Part shown: positions 1 through 8,706 of the stretch, piece by piece | How positions within the stretch are numbered: position 1 is the stretch's first letter | How the letters are laid out: every line of letters begins with the position of its first letter | The notes under the pieces: model-generated | The model's database searches: none | Seen by the model: the letters and a program-made list of their open reading frames with translations, nothing else | Told to the model about the DNA's origin: nothing | Made by a program: the position numbers and the translations under genes | Assembly: GCF_000015165.1 (NCBI RefSeq) | Contig: NC_009485.1 | Location: 5,661,501-5,725,500 of the forward strand | Source of the DNA: Bradyrhizobium sp. BTAi1 | GTDB taxonomy: Bacteria; Pseudomonadota; Alphaproteobacteria; Rhizobiales; Xanthobacteraceae | Direction: 5' to 3' | DNA: 64,000 nt

Positions 1-663
1 CTTGAATAGTCCATGTTCGTTCAAGTAGCCATGCGCTAGCCTATACAGCGTGGGGCGGGTCGCATCGTAGACGACCGTATGCCTCATGCGGAGCGGATCA
101 AACACATTGGCTTTCAGGAAAGCTGCAAAGGATTGACCAGAAACAGTGGCCACAATCATCGCCAGCAGGACGTAGCCCGTGTTGCTGTAGGTGAACCGGG
201 ATCCGACAGGAAAGTCGGGTGTCGGCAGCCGGGTGATCCATTCAAGCACGGCCTCGTTGGTCACGCTAAGGACATCACCGGTCCACTCAGGTGTCCGTCC
301 GCTGGAATTGAGGAACTCCAGATAATTGGGAAGCCCCGCCGTGTGATGCAGCAGGTTACGTATCGAAATTTCGGCGCCCCAAGCGGGAAGCTGCGGGAAG
401 AAAGTCGATAGGCGATCTTGGTAGCTCAATCTCCCATCATTCACCAACAGCATGATCGCTATGGCGGTGAACTGCTTGGAGATCGACGCCAGATAAAACG
501 AAGTGTCCGTCGTAATTGGCCGATCTGCTTCCAGATCGGCAAGGCCATAACACTTGCGGCAGATTATCTCCCCACGATCGACGACGAGAAGCGCAGCGCC
601 AGGATGCTGCGGTTTATCCATATCGGCGAAAACCGCATCAATCTCGACATCGAGCTTACCCAT
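1..663 (-). CDS. Serine hydrolase of the class C beta-lactamase family, 3' end beyond the window
   Basis: The reverse strand is open from an ATG at 663 to base 1, giving 221 residues with no stop. A GGGGGAG ribosome binding site lies a few bases upstream of the ATG. The SxxK nucleophile motif is visible at residues 60-63 (S-I-S-K) and the YxN motif at 159-161 (Y-S-N), with the family's LLHHTAGLP stretch at 104-112. These define the penicillin-binding/beta-lactamase (PF00144) fold. The third motif (HxG/KTG-like) would lie outside the window. There is no evident signal peptide, so the protein is probably cytoplasmic. The substrate is unknown; relatives include esterases, D-aminopeptidases and 6-aminohexanoate-dimer hydrolases. 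The next two genes on the same strand are also serine hydrolases. Confidence 0.88.
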   Translation of the reverse strand, partial: MGKLDVEIDAVFADMDKPQHPGAALLVVDRGEIICRKCYGLADLEADRPITTDTSFYLASISKQFTAIAIMLLVNDGRLSYQDRLSTFFPQLPAWGAEISIRNLLHHTAGLPNYLEFLNSSGRTPEWTGDVLSVTNEAVLEWITRLPTPDFPVGSRFTYSNTGYVLLAMIVATVSGQSFAAFLKANVFDPLRMRHTVVYDATRPTLYRLAHGYLNEHGLFK

Positions 664-964
664 CTATCTCCCCCGTTAGGCAAGCGATGGTATACGAATG
701 CATGGATGTTGTGATGCTCAAAGCTCGCCAAATGTCTGGTCCGGGTCAAGGGCGGCTGTGGCCGGTCGGCCGGTGGCACGGCCGGTGTGCCCCCAGCTCC
801 GTAAATCCCCCATCCGGGCCAGCACTTACGTCCTGGGCCAACAGGCGACATCGAGAGACCGCGAGACCGAACCGCTGAGAGATCGCGCCACGTTTGCACG
901 ACCAGAACACGAAGGGTGACGTGTGTGTGAGAACCCCAATGTCGGGGCAGCCACGGCGAGATGA
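664..964. other. Intergenic stretch, 301 bases
   Basis: This lies upstream of the serine hydrolase that starts at 663 and downstream of the stop of the next leftward gene. I see no convincing reading frame, RNA gene or strong terminator in it. It probably holds the promoter of the gene starting at 663. Confidence 0.5.
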
Positions 965-1951
965 CTACGGGTTCGCGCTTTCAGCGAAGTGCTTGCGGAA
1001 AAACGCCACGATATCAGCGTGGAGATTCCGATGAAAATCGACGCGGTCGAAACCCGGCGCATCGGTGCAAACGGCGGGATTTGCCTGCGCTTCCTTTAGG
1101 GTGCAGGTGGCAAGGAACGAGAAGTGCCTGGCGTTTGCCACGAAGTGATAGTCTGGCACCGGGAGCCCTTGTTTGACCGCTGCCGCGCAGCATCCTGACA
1201 GACCGTCAGCATTCTGGGCCGGATCGGAACTCCACAGTTGCACGGGAATCGTTGTTCTCTTCAGGTTCTTCTCGGGGAAGACAAAAGCGGGATATGGATC
1301 AACGATGACAGCGGCCTTGACGCGCGGATCAGGCTTGATCAGCTGACCGGGCGCCTCGCCGCTTTCGAGTTGCTTGCAGGCCAACAGGCTCGACGTCGCG
1401 CAATTGGGCAGACCCTTTCGTAAATCGGGATTGCCGCCGATGACAGCAAGCCCCGTATAGCCGCCAAACGAGAAGCCGTAGAGACCAATATGTTGGGCGT
1501 CGATGCGTGGCGCATCCGGCCAGCCATCGAGCATGTAGTCGATCAGCCGGCTAATATCCGCCGGGCGCTCGACGAGCACCGAAAGGCTGTCAGTGCGGCT
1601 GGTGTCGCGCCAGGTGTCACCAGGATGGTTGAGCGCGGCGACGACAAAACCGGCATCGGCCAGCGCCGCGGCCGTGTCATGGTGACCGCCGAACCATCCG
1701 CGCCTGCCATGCGAAATCACGATGAGCGGGAGTTTTTCGCCCGTCACTGGACATCCGGGCACGGCGAAGAAAATGGCTCCACGTGCGTCCATTTCTTGTG
1801 GCGACTCCGCGCACGGCGTCCAGACCAGCAGTCTGATCGCCGGCCCCGTCGCGCCAGCGGGAATGTCAAAGTTTCTGACCCCCGCGGCTTTCGCCGCTGT
1901 CAGTCCGAAGAGGAAGCAGATGGCGAACACGAATTTAGTGCTACGCATCAT
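965..1951 (-). CDS. Secreted alpha/beta hydrolase (dienelactone hydrolase / PAF-acetylhydrolase-like)
   Basis: A protein of 328 residues. I start it at the first of two consecutive ATG codons (1951 and 1948), which follow a GGAG site, rather than at the longer open start at 1978. The N-terminus is a signal peptide (hydrophobic FVFAICFLFGLTAAKA). A nucleophile elbow G-F-S-F-G-G places the catalytic serine near residue 161. Histidines in the segment VISHGRRG (oxyanion region) and NARHFSF (likely catalytic His) fit the alpha/beta hydrolase layout. The fold and length resemble predicted dienelactone hydrolases and bacterial PAF-acetylhydrolase-like enzymes. It would act in the periplasm. The substrate cannot be read from the sequence. 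It lies 114 bases downstream of the class C beta-lactamase-fold gene and may be co-transcribed with it. Confidence 0.87.
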   Translation of the reverse strand: MMRSTKFVFAICFLFGLTAAKAAGVRNFDIPAGATGPAIRLLVWTPCAESPQEMDARGAIFFAVPGCPVTGEKLPLIVISHGRRGWFGGHHDTAAALADAGFVVAALNHPGDTWRDTSRTDSLSVLVERPADISRLIDYMLDGWPDAPRIDAQHIGLYGFSFGGYTGLAVIGGNPDLRKGLPNCATSSLLACKQLESGEAPGQLIKPDPRVKAAVIVDPYPAFVFPEKNLKRTTIPVQLWSSDPAQNADGLSGCCAAAVKQGLPVPDYHFVANARHFSFLATCTLKEAQANPAVCTDAPGFDRVDFHRNLHADIVAFFRKHFAESANP

Positions 1952-2065
1952 TGGCTCCGATAGCCTAAGACTCTTCACAATAAGGCACGTTGGACCAAGC
2001 GACTATGTCGCCTTTGGGTCCAGAAGCGGAAATCCGGCACGCAGGCTGGTGGTGGCGCTTGTATG

Positions 2066-3235
2066 TCAGCCAGAAGACGAAATCGCCCGTAAGACGTCTC
2101 TGAAAACATCGGACTGCACTTGAAAGGCTCGGGGACTATAGTCCTGGTAGTACCCTGCGGTGACCACCACAACGAGATCGAGTTCGGGAACGATGCGAAT
2201 CTGCTGCCCGCCTCGGCCAAGCGCCTCAGCCCGGTGAAACATGCGCCCGTTGACCAGGGAACGACCAAGCCACCAAAGGTATCCATAAGATCGACCGTCC
2301 GAGATCTTGATCCTAGGGGCTGTCGAGGTCTCGATCCATGCCTTGGACACGATCTGGCGGCCGTTCCAGCAGCCGCCCGCAAGAACTAGCTGGCCGATTT
2401 TTGCCATATCGCGCGGTCGCAAGCGCAATCCTCCGCCAGCATCGGTATCCCCCTTTATCCGCGTCCACTCGACCTTGGTGATGCCTAACGGCTCGAACAA
2501 GTTCTCTCGGGCAAATTCGTCGAGCGGGCGTCCGGTCGCCTTGCGGATGATGGCAGACACCAGAGTGAGCGCGCCGGTGTTGTACAAGAATTCTGTTCCG
2601 GCTGGAGTCTTCACTGGAAGACCGAGGACGTAACGACACGGATCGGGCGACCTATGCATGCGCACCTCGTCGTTATTGTCTCCAGTGGCCGGGGTCGCCT
2701 CCACCCACTCTAGACCCATCGACATGGAGAGCGCGTGCGACAACTGAATGCGTTCCTTTTCGGGAGATCGCAAGTCAGACAATTCGGGAAAGAAGCTGAA
2801 GATCGGATCGTTGACGCTGTTTACCAGCCCGCGGTCAACCGCGATCCCGAGGACGAGAGACGCGACGCTCTTCGAGACCGACTTCACGTTATGCAGCGTA
2901 TCGGCGTCGAAGTTGATATCTGCCACCCTGCTGCCGTAAAAGCGGCCGGGCACCTCGTCCGAACCCTTGAAGTATTGTTCAAACACCAAATTGCCAGCGC
3001 GGACGACGAGCACGGCATGTACATTGGGGTTGCCGAGGGCGGCGAGCCGCTCCGCTATCCGGCACAGCGCGGCGTGGTCTATGAGTTTGTCCTCGCCAAC
3101 GAGAGCGATGGGCCAGCCGTCCTCCCGCGCAAGCGGGACGCCGCAGCTATCGGGTGGGTGCGCGAACACTGGCATTGCGTTGAACGGCGCCAACGCGGCT
3201 CCGCCCAGAAGTGAGATAAACCGGCGCCGTCTCAT
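2066..3235 (-). CDS. Exported serine hydrolase, beta-lactamase class C / 6-aminohexanoate-dimer hydrolase type
   Basis: A protein of 389 residues. The N-terminus RRRRFISLLGGAAL resembles a twin-arginine signal. The SxxK motif is S119-V-S-K122. A YNTG element stands where YxN is usual, as in the NylB/EstB branch, and a GRGGQQ segment near the C-terminus corresponds to the third motif. The family hydrolyses amide or ester bonds through an acyl-serine intermediate; the real substrate here is unknown. It is the first gene of a possible leftward pair with the alpha/beta hydrolase 114 bases downstream. It is not a convincing antibiotic-resistance beta-lactamase, because the motif layout is that of the esterase/amidohydrolase relatives. 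Confidence 0.9.
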   Translation of the reverse strand: MRRRRFISLLGGAALAPFNAMPVFAHPPDSCGVPLAREDGWPIALVGEDKLIDHAALCRIAERLAALGNPNVHAVLVVRAGNLVFEQYFKGSDEVPGRFYGSRVADINFDADTLHNVKSVSKSVASLVLGIAVDRGLVNSVNDPIFSFFPELSDLRSPEKERIQLSHALSMSMGLEWVEATPATGDNNDEVRMHRSPDPCRYVLGLPVKTPAGTEFLYNTGALTLVSAIIRKATGRPLDEFARENLFEPLGITKVEWTRIKGDTDAGGGLRLRPRDMAKIGQLVLAGGCWNGRQIVSKAWIETSTAPRIKISDGRSYGYLWWLGRSLVNGRMFHRAEALGRGGQQIRIVPELDLVVVVTAGYYQDYSPRAFQVQSDVFRDVLRAISSSG

Positions 3236-3860
3236 TCGCCCCTCACGAGACCCTATTCCGTCCTACGATATCCGATGATTTGGTCAAGGGCGATTGCCAA
3301 GGCTAAGACCGGGTCACCAAGACGGCTGGTCACAAGCGACCGTCACTGGCAAATCGCGGTTTGGTCCGCTTGCCTCACAATCGGTCTTGTCATCGCTCGA
3401 GTTGGACGCAGGTCCTGCAGTGACCTGCCGTTCGCCGATTTGCCCGACGAGCAGCGTGCCTGCCGTGTGCGCAGCGAAATTGGTCCCGATTGCCCCCGGA
3501 TCACCTCGCGGCGAACGGCGTATTTCATCCGCAGCTTCAACGCCATCGTCCGTTTCAAGAGCTTCGCGGAGAAATAAATATCTTCCGAAAATCAGCATTC
3601 CATGCATATGCTGCGCGCGTTCCGGTCCGGATGAGGGGCGTACGCGTCGTCACGAGACGTTGGGCCGGCAATGCGGTGGACGTGAGGGCATCAGCGCACC
3701 TCAATGGTGCGGACGAATGATGCGCTTGCGGACGTGAAGTCGCGTGGTCCTGACACCCCGATGCTGGTGTCCCGCGATGGCGTGCGTGACGCGCGTCGTC
3801 GCCACGGTGGCCAACAAGCCCGGTGCACCGAGGAGATCGCGTATAAGCGTTAAAACTGCC

Positions 3861-3964
3861 GCGCAGGGAATGCCGGATGTTCGGCTGAACCTGTGGTACC
3901 TGCCGCCTGCATTTTTGTTCGCAGGCGGGCCATGGGCGAGGCCTTCGCCCGGCATTCCCTGCGC
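3861..3964. repeat. Nested inverted repeat (dispersed Bradyrhizobium-type element)
   Basis: The outer arms are a perfect 16-base inverted repeat (3861-3876 and 3949-3964; arm GCGCAGGGAATGCCGG). Inside is a second perfect 8-base hairpin (3903-3910 and 3921-3928) with a T-rich loop. Sequences with this design (GCGCAGGGAATGCCGG ... CCGGCATTCCCTGCGC) recur between genes in Bradyrhizobium as I remember them. The flanking 3650-3860 segment looks like the rest of the same unit. Confidence 0.75.
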
Positions 3965-4171
3965 CCTCATCATTGTCGAGGGCGGACGCCGCTGCATCTC
4001 CCGGACGCCACGCGCCGCGGGATCGCGCCTGCACGCCCGGCTGTTTGACTGGTTGGAAGATGGGATGCGTTCGCCTGTGTCGGCGCCGCCCTGGGCTCGC
4101 GTCGAAACGCATATCTCATTCTGTCCCACAGGACGATCTGAGTCGTTTCGCGAACCGGCCTCCAAGGCGTC

Positions 4172-4195
4172 ATGCCCGGGCTCCGTCCCGGGCAT
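4172..4195. repeat. REP-like palindrome
   Basis: Perfect 9-base arms (ATGCCCGGG at 4172-4180 and CCCGGGCAT at 4187-4195) around a 6-base loop. A palindrome of the same form (ATGCCCCGC / GCGGGGCAT) lies between gcvH and gcvP, so this is a family, not a single hairpin. Confidence 0.7.
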
Positions 4196-4269
4196 CCACG
4201 TCGCTCTCAGGGCGCCGAACGACGTGGATGGCGGGAACGCTGGTGCGCGTGGAGAGACCACCCCACCCC

Positions 4270-4298
4270 GGCTCACATGCGCTGCGCTCATGTGAGCC
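4270..4298. repeat. Perfect 10-base inverted repeat
   Basis: Arms GGCTCACATG (4270-4279) and CATGTGAGCC (4289-4298) flank a 9-base loop, followed by CCCTCTCCCTCCAGGGGAGG. It lies just downstream of the potassium channel stop codon (4345), so it could also act as the 3' end structure of the leftward alaS-channel transcript. Confidence 0.65.
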
Positions 4299-4344
4299 GA
4301 CCCTCTCCCTCCAGGGGAGGATGGCAGCGGACGTGTCGCGTTCC

Positions 4345-5574
4345 CTACCCGCCCGGCTGGTCGTCGTGCTCGACCTGCGACAGTTCGGCGATGGCGAGGT
4401 CGCCGGAATCGGCCATGCGCGCTTTCGCCGTGGTGGTGACGTGGGCGGCGAGCGCCGGCATGCGCGCGATCAGCGCGTGGAAATCCTGCGCATCGAGCAC
4501 CAGCAGCCGCGTCTTGCGCGTCGCCTTGACGGTGCCGGAGCGCTTGGTCCGATGCAGCAGCGCGATCTCGCCGAAGAACGTCCCGTCGGCGAGCCGCACA
4601 CATTGCGTCGGCAGCTCGATCTCGACCTCGCCCGCGGTGATGAAATACATCGACGAGGCGACATCGCCGCGGCGGACGAGGATCTCGCCGGCCTCGATGG
4701 TGCGCGCGCGCAACAGCCGCATGATGTCGGCGATCTCGGCGGCGGCGAGATGCGAGAACAGCGGCACCCGCGCCAGCATGCCCCAGGTGACGACGAAGTC
4801 GCGCCGCTTCACCTCATCAGCAAAGGCGCTGGAGATGATCGCGACCGGCAGCGCGATCATGGCGAGGCCGCCGACGATGGTGAACACCGAGATCGCCTTG
4901 CCGAGCGGCGTCACCGGCACCACGTCGCCATAGCCGACGGTGCCGAGCGTCACGATCGCCCACCACATCGCGTCGGGGATGGTGCCGAACTTGTCGGGCT
5001 GCACGTTGCGCTCGATCGCGTAGAGCAGCGAGGCGAACAGCAGCACGGCGCCGGCCAGGATCGCGATGCAGCCGACCAAGGTGCGGCGCTCGGCCTGGAT
5101 CGCGGCCAGCAGCGAGCGCATCGCCGGCGAATAGCGCACCAGCTTGAGGAAGGGCAGCACGACCAGCACTGCAAGCGTGGCGTGATCGCCGAAGGCGAGC
5201 ACGAGGGCAGCCGGCAGGAAGGCGCAGAGATCAATGAGGCCGAGCGCGGAGAAGGCGTATTGCAGACGGTCGCGCAACGGCGACACATGCAGCGGCGTAT
5301 GGCCGGCGACGCTCCAGAGACGGGCGACATATTCGAAGCCGAACACCAGCACGGCCATGACCTTCACCGTGGTGAAGGTCGCGCCGAAGCGGGCGTCGAG
5401 ATGCGGCACCGAGGCCAGGACCGTCGCCAGGACGTCGGCAAAGATCACGATGACGACCGCCCGCACCAGGCGCGAACCGACCGACAGCGGCAGATGGTCG
5501 TGCTCGAGCAGCTCGTAGAGCCGGTCCCGCAGGTCGGGATCGCGAATGCTCTGCCCCGGCCCGAGCGGCGGCAC
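4345..5574 (-). CDS. Cyclic-nucleotide-gated potassium channel (MlotiK1-like)
   Basis: A protein of 409 residues. Six hydrophobic segments lie between about residues 38 and 255. The selectivity filter T-V-G-Y-G-D is at 212-217, between segments S5 and S6. A cyclic nucleotide-binding domain occupies about 268-390, with the phosphate-binding cassette FGEIALL at 334-340 and a nearby conserved arginine. This is the architecture of MlotiK1 from Mesorhizobium loti, a tetrameric inner-membrane K+ channel opened by cAMP. The S4-like stretch (about 140-165) has few arginines, so strong voltage sensing is unlikely. The start is a GTG only 2 bases after the alaS stop (TGA-TC-GTG), so translation is probably coupled to alaS. 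Confidence 0.93.
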   Translation of the reverse strand: MPPLGPGQSIRDPDLRDRLYELLEHDHLPLSVGSRLVRAVVIVIFADVLATVLASVPHLDARFGATFTTVKVMAVLVFGFEYVARLWSVAGHTPLHVSPLRDRLQYAFSALGLIDLCAFLPAALVLAFGDHATLAVLVVLPFLKLVRYSPAMRSLLAAIQAERRTLVGCIAILAGAVLLFASLLYAIERNVQPDKFGTIPDAMWWAIVTLGTVGYGDVVPVTPLGKAISVFTIVGGLAMIALPVAIISSAFADEVKRRDFVVTWGMLARVPLFSHLAAAEIADIMRLLRARTIEAGEILVRRGDVASSMYFITAGEVEIELPTQCVRLADGTFFGEIALLHRTKRSGTVKATRKTRLLVLDAQDFHALIARMPALAAHVTTTAKARMADSGDLAIAELSQVEHDDQPGG

Positions 5575-5576
5575 GA

Positions 5577-8267
5577 TCAGCCCGCCCTGCTGATCGCGCT
5601 CTCGATCGCGGCGAGCGCGGCCTCCGCCTTGGAACCATCGGGACCGCCGGCCTGGGCCATGTCGGGACGGCCACCGCCGCCCTTGCCGCCCAGCGCCTCC
5701 GATGCCGCGCGCACCAGCTCGACCGCGTTGAAGCGCGCGGTGAGATCGGCGGTGACACCGACGACCACGCCGGCCTTGCCGTCCTCGGCGCGGCCGACGA
5801 TGGCCACGACGCCGGAGCCGAGCTGCTTCTTGGCCTCGTCGACCAGCGACTTGAGATCCTTCATCTCGACGCCCTCGACGGCGCGGGCCATCAGCTTGAC
5901 GCCGGCGACCTCACGGATGCCGGAAGCGGACCCGCCGGCCGCGGCGCCGCCGCCCATCGCAAGCTTCTTGCGCGCATCCGACAGCTCGCGCTCGAGCTTC
6001 TTGCGCTCCTCCATCAGCGCCGCGATGCGCGCCGGCACCTCGTCGACGGTGGTGCGCAGCTCGGCCGCGGCGGCCTTGGCGAGCGAGAGATTGTGGTTGG
6101 CATGGGCACGGGCGCCGCGCGCCGTCAGCGCCTCGATGCGGCGAACGCCGGATGACACCGCGCTCTCCGAGGTGACCGCGATCAGGCCGATATCGCCGGT
6201 GCGCTTGACATGAGTGCCGCCGCACAGCTCGACCGACCAGCCCATTGCATTGGAGGCTTGCGCATTGGAGGCCTGGTCGCGCGCGGCGTTGCCCATCGAG
6301 ACGACGCGAACCTCGTCGCCATATTTCTCGCCGAACAGCGCCCTTGCGCCGGCCTCGCGGGCATCGTCGAGCGCCATCAACCGGGTCGTGACCTCGGCAT
6401 TCTCCAGCACGACGTCGTTGGCGATGTCCTCGACGCGGGCGAGTTCCTCCGCCGAGATCGGCTTGGGATGGGCGAAGTCGAAGCGCAGCCGGTCGGGCGA
6501 GACCAGCGAGCCGCGCTGCGCGATGTGGTCACCAAGCACCTGGCGCAGCGCCTCGTGCAGGATGTGGGTCGCCGAATGGTTGGCGCGGATCGCGGAGCGG
6601 CGGCCGTGATCGACCTCGAGCTGCAGCGCGGCGCCGAGCTTGAGCGTGCCCTGCTCCACGGTGCCGATATGCACGAACAGGTCGCCGGCCTTCTTCTGGG
6701 TGTCGGTGATGCGAACGCGAACGCCGTCGCCGCTCATCACGCCGGTGTCGCCGACCTGGCCGCCGGACTCGCCATAGAACGGCGTCTGGTTCAGCACGAT
6801 CGCGCCGCTCTCGCCGGCCTTGAGGCCCTCGACCTCGGCACCGTCCTTGACCAGCGCGGTGACGGCGCCCTCCGCCGTCTCGGTCTCGTAGCCGAGGAAC
6901 TCGGTCGCACCGAGCTTCTCGCGCAGCGGGAACCAGACATTCTCGGTCGCCGCCTCGCCGCTTCCGGCCCAGGCCGCGCGCGCCTTGGCGCGCTGACGCT
7001 CCATCGCGTCGGTAAAGGAGGCCTGGTCGACACTGATGCCGCGCGATTTCAGCGCGTCCTGGGTGAGGTCGAGCGGGAAGCCATAGGTGTCGTAAAGGGT
7101 GAAGGCGACGTCGCCGTCGAACATGTCGCCCTTCTTCAGGGTGGACGACTTCTCGTCGAGGATCGCAAGGCCGCGCTCCAAGGTCTTGCGGAAGCGGGTC
7201 TCTTCGAGCCGCAGCGTCTCCTTGATCAGCGCCTCGGCGCGGATCAGCTCCGGATAGGCCTGGCCCATCTCGCGGGTCAGCGCGCCGACCAGCTTGTGCA
7301 TCAACGGCTCGCGGGCGCCGAGCAGCTGGGCGTGGCGCATCGCGCGGCGCATGATCCGGCGCAGCACATAGCCGCGGCCTTCATTGGAGGGCAGCACGCC
7401 GTCCGAGATCAGGAACGACGAGGCGCGCAGGTGGTCGGCGATGACGCGCAGGCTCGCCTTCTGCGGGCCCTGCGGATCGGCATTGGTGAGGTCGGCGATG
7501 GCGCGGATCAGGGCGACGAACAGGTCGATGTCGTAATTGTCGTGCTTGCCCTGCAGCACCGCGGCGACGCGCTCGAGGCCCGCACCGGTGTCGATCGACG
7601 GCTTCGGCAGGGGATTGCGGACCCCGCCCTCGAGCTGCTCGTATTGCATGAACACGAGGTTCCAGATCTCGATGAAGCGGTCGCCATCGGCCTCCGGCGA
7701 GCCAGGCGGGCCACCCCAGACCTTGTCGCCATGGTCGTAGAAGATCTCCGAGCACGGGCCGCACGGGCCGGTGTCGCCCATCTGCCAGAAATTGTCCGAG
7801 CCCGCGATGCGGATGATACGCGACTCAGGGAGGCCCGCGATCTTCTTCCAGAGGCCGAACGCCTCGTCGTCGTCGATATAGACGGTCGCGGTCAGCTTGT
7901 CCTTGGGGAGACCGAACTCCTTGGTAACGAGCTTCCAGGCGAGCTCGATGGCGTTCTCCTTGAAGTAGTCGCCGAAGGAGAAGTTGCCGAGCATCTCGAA
8001 GAAGGTGTGATGCCGGGCGGTGTAGCCGACATTGTCGAGATCGTTGTGCTTGCCGCCGGCACGAACGCATTTCTGCGACGTGGTGGCGCGGTGGTACGGC
8101 CGCTTCTCGACGCCGGTGAAGACGTTCTTGAACTGCACCATGCCGGCGTTCGTGAACATCAAGGTCGGGTCGTTGCGCGGCACGAGCGGCGAGGACGGCA
8201 CGATCTCGTGGCCGTTCGCGGCGAAGAAGTTGAGGAAGGTCGACCTGATCTCGTTGACGCCGCTCAT
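5577..8267 (-). CDS. alaS: Alanyl-tRNA synthetase
   Basis: A protein of 896 residues, the usual length. I start it at the ATG at 8267 ([15 protein letters not shown]), which matches the conserved N-terminus; the frame stays open for 30 more codons upstream, but that extension has no family character. The class II catalytic core is N-terminal ([13 protein letters not shown]). The editing domain carries the zinc-site motifs NHSATHILH and [12 protein letters not shown]-terminal DHHA1-type domain is rich in Gly and Ala. It charges tRNA-Ala and clears mischarged Ser and Gly. The intergenic region to gcvT is shared with a divergent riboswitch. Confidence 0.98.
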
Positions 8268-8405
8268 AGCAATCCAATCGAAGAAGTCCGGGAATTCGGC
8301 GGCATTGCTTTTAGACAAGCGGACTTCGCCTGTCCAGAAACTGTGCAGAAACATCATGGGCTTGCTGCACGGCTCCTAAAGCTGGTTGAAAGCCAGCGTG
8401 ACGCG

Positions 8406-8434
8406 TTGACAGTTCGCGCGCCCTGGTGTTTGGT
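8406..8434 (+). promoter_or_regulatory. Candidate promoter of the gcv operon
   Basis: A perfect -35 hexamer TTGACA at 8406-8411 is followed, after 17 bases, by a weak -10 (TTTGGT) preceded by TG. Transcription from here would start just before the glycine riboswitch. The -10 is poor, so the exact position is tentative. Confidence 0.4.
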
Positions 8435-8449
8435 CGGCGGCGTTGACGA

Positions 8450-8647
8450 CAGTCGCGTCGGGAGAGACCGCTCTCTTGAGGTTCTGCTTGAACTTCAAGG
8501 ATCGGCGCCGAAGGAGCAACCGCCCCGGAAACTCTCAGGCAAAAGGACCCTCGCGACTGCTACTGCATCTGGAAAGAGACGCTGGCCGGGCCTGATCCCG
8601 GGAAGCGTCCGCCGACGGGATAATACTCTCAGGCACAGCGACAGATG
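8450..8647 (+). promoter_or_regulatory. Tandem glycine riboswitch (two aptamers)
   Basis: Aptamer I spans 8450-8559, closed by an 8-base P1 helix (CAGTCGCG with CGCGACTG), and contains the conserved core GGAGAGACC ... GAAGGAGCAA ... AACTCTCAGGCAAAAGGACC. Aptamer II spans 8566-8647, closed by CATCTG/CAGATG, with the core GGAAAGAGACG ... ATACTCTCAGGCACAGCGACAG. A short linker joins them. In the family, glycine binding turns on the downstream glycine cleavage genes. A hairpin at 8666-8681 (TCGGGAC/GTCCCGA) between the switch and the gcvT start at 8707 could be part of the expression platform; with no T-run after it, translational control is more likely than termination. Confidence 0.95.
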
Positions 8648-8706
8648 GGGCTTCGGTGGCGTTTTTCGGGACTGGTCCCGAGGAACCGCGCGAGGACCCC
8701 TGATCC

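Larger units (their letters stand above)
3236..4344. other. Gene-free stretch made largely of interspersed repeats
   Basis: About 1.1 kb without a convincing gene. The first part (3236-3640) shows nothing I recognise. From about 3640 to 4330 the sequence is a chain of palindromic units of a type I recall as dispersed in Bradyrhizobium and Rhodopseudomonas genomes; they are listed separately. Several open frames cross the region on both strands, but their translations are basic, low-complexity and typical of repeat DNA. Confidence 0.65.

Noticed and set aside
3314..3607. A minus-strand frame of 97 codons in the left intergenic region
   Set aside because: It has no good ribosome binding site, no recognisable family and composition typical of non-coding GC-rich DNA. 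It may be a gene remnant but cannot be supported.
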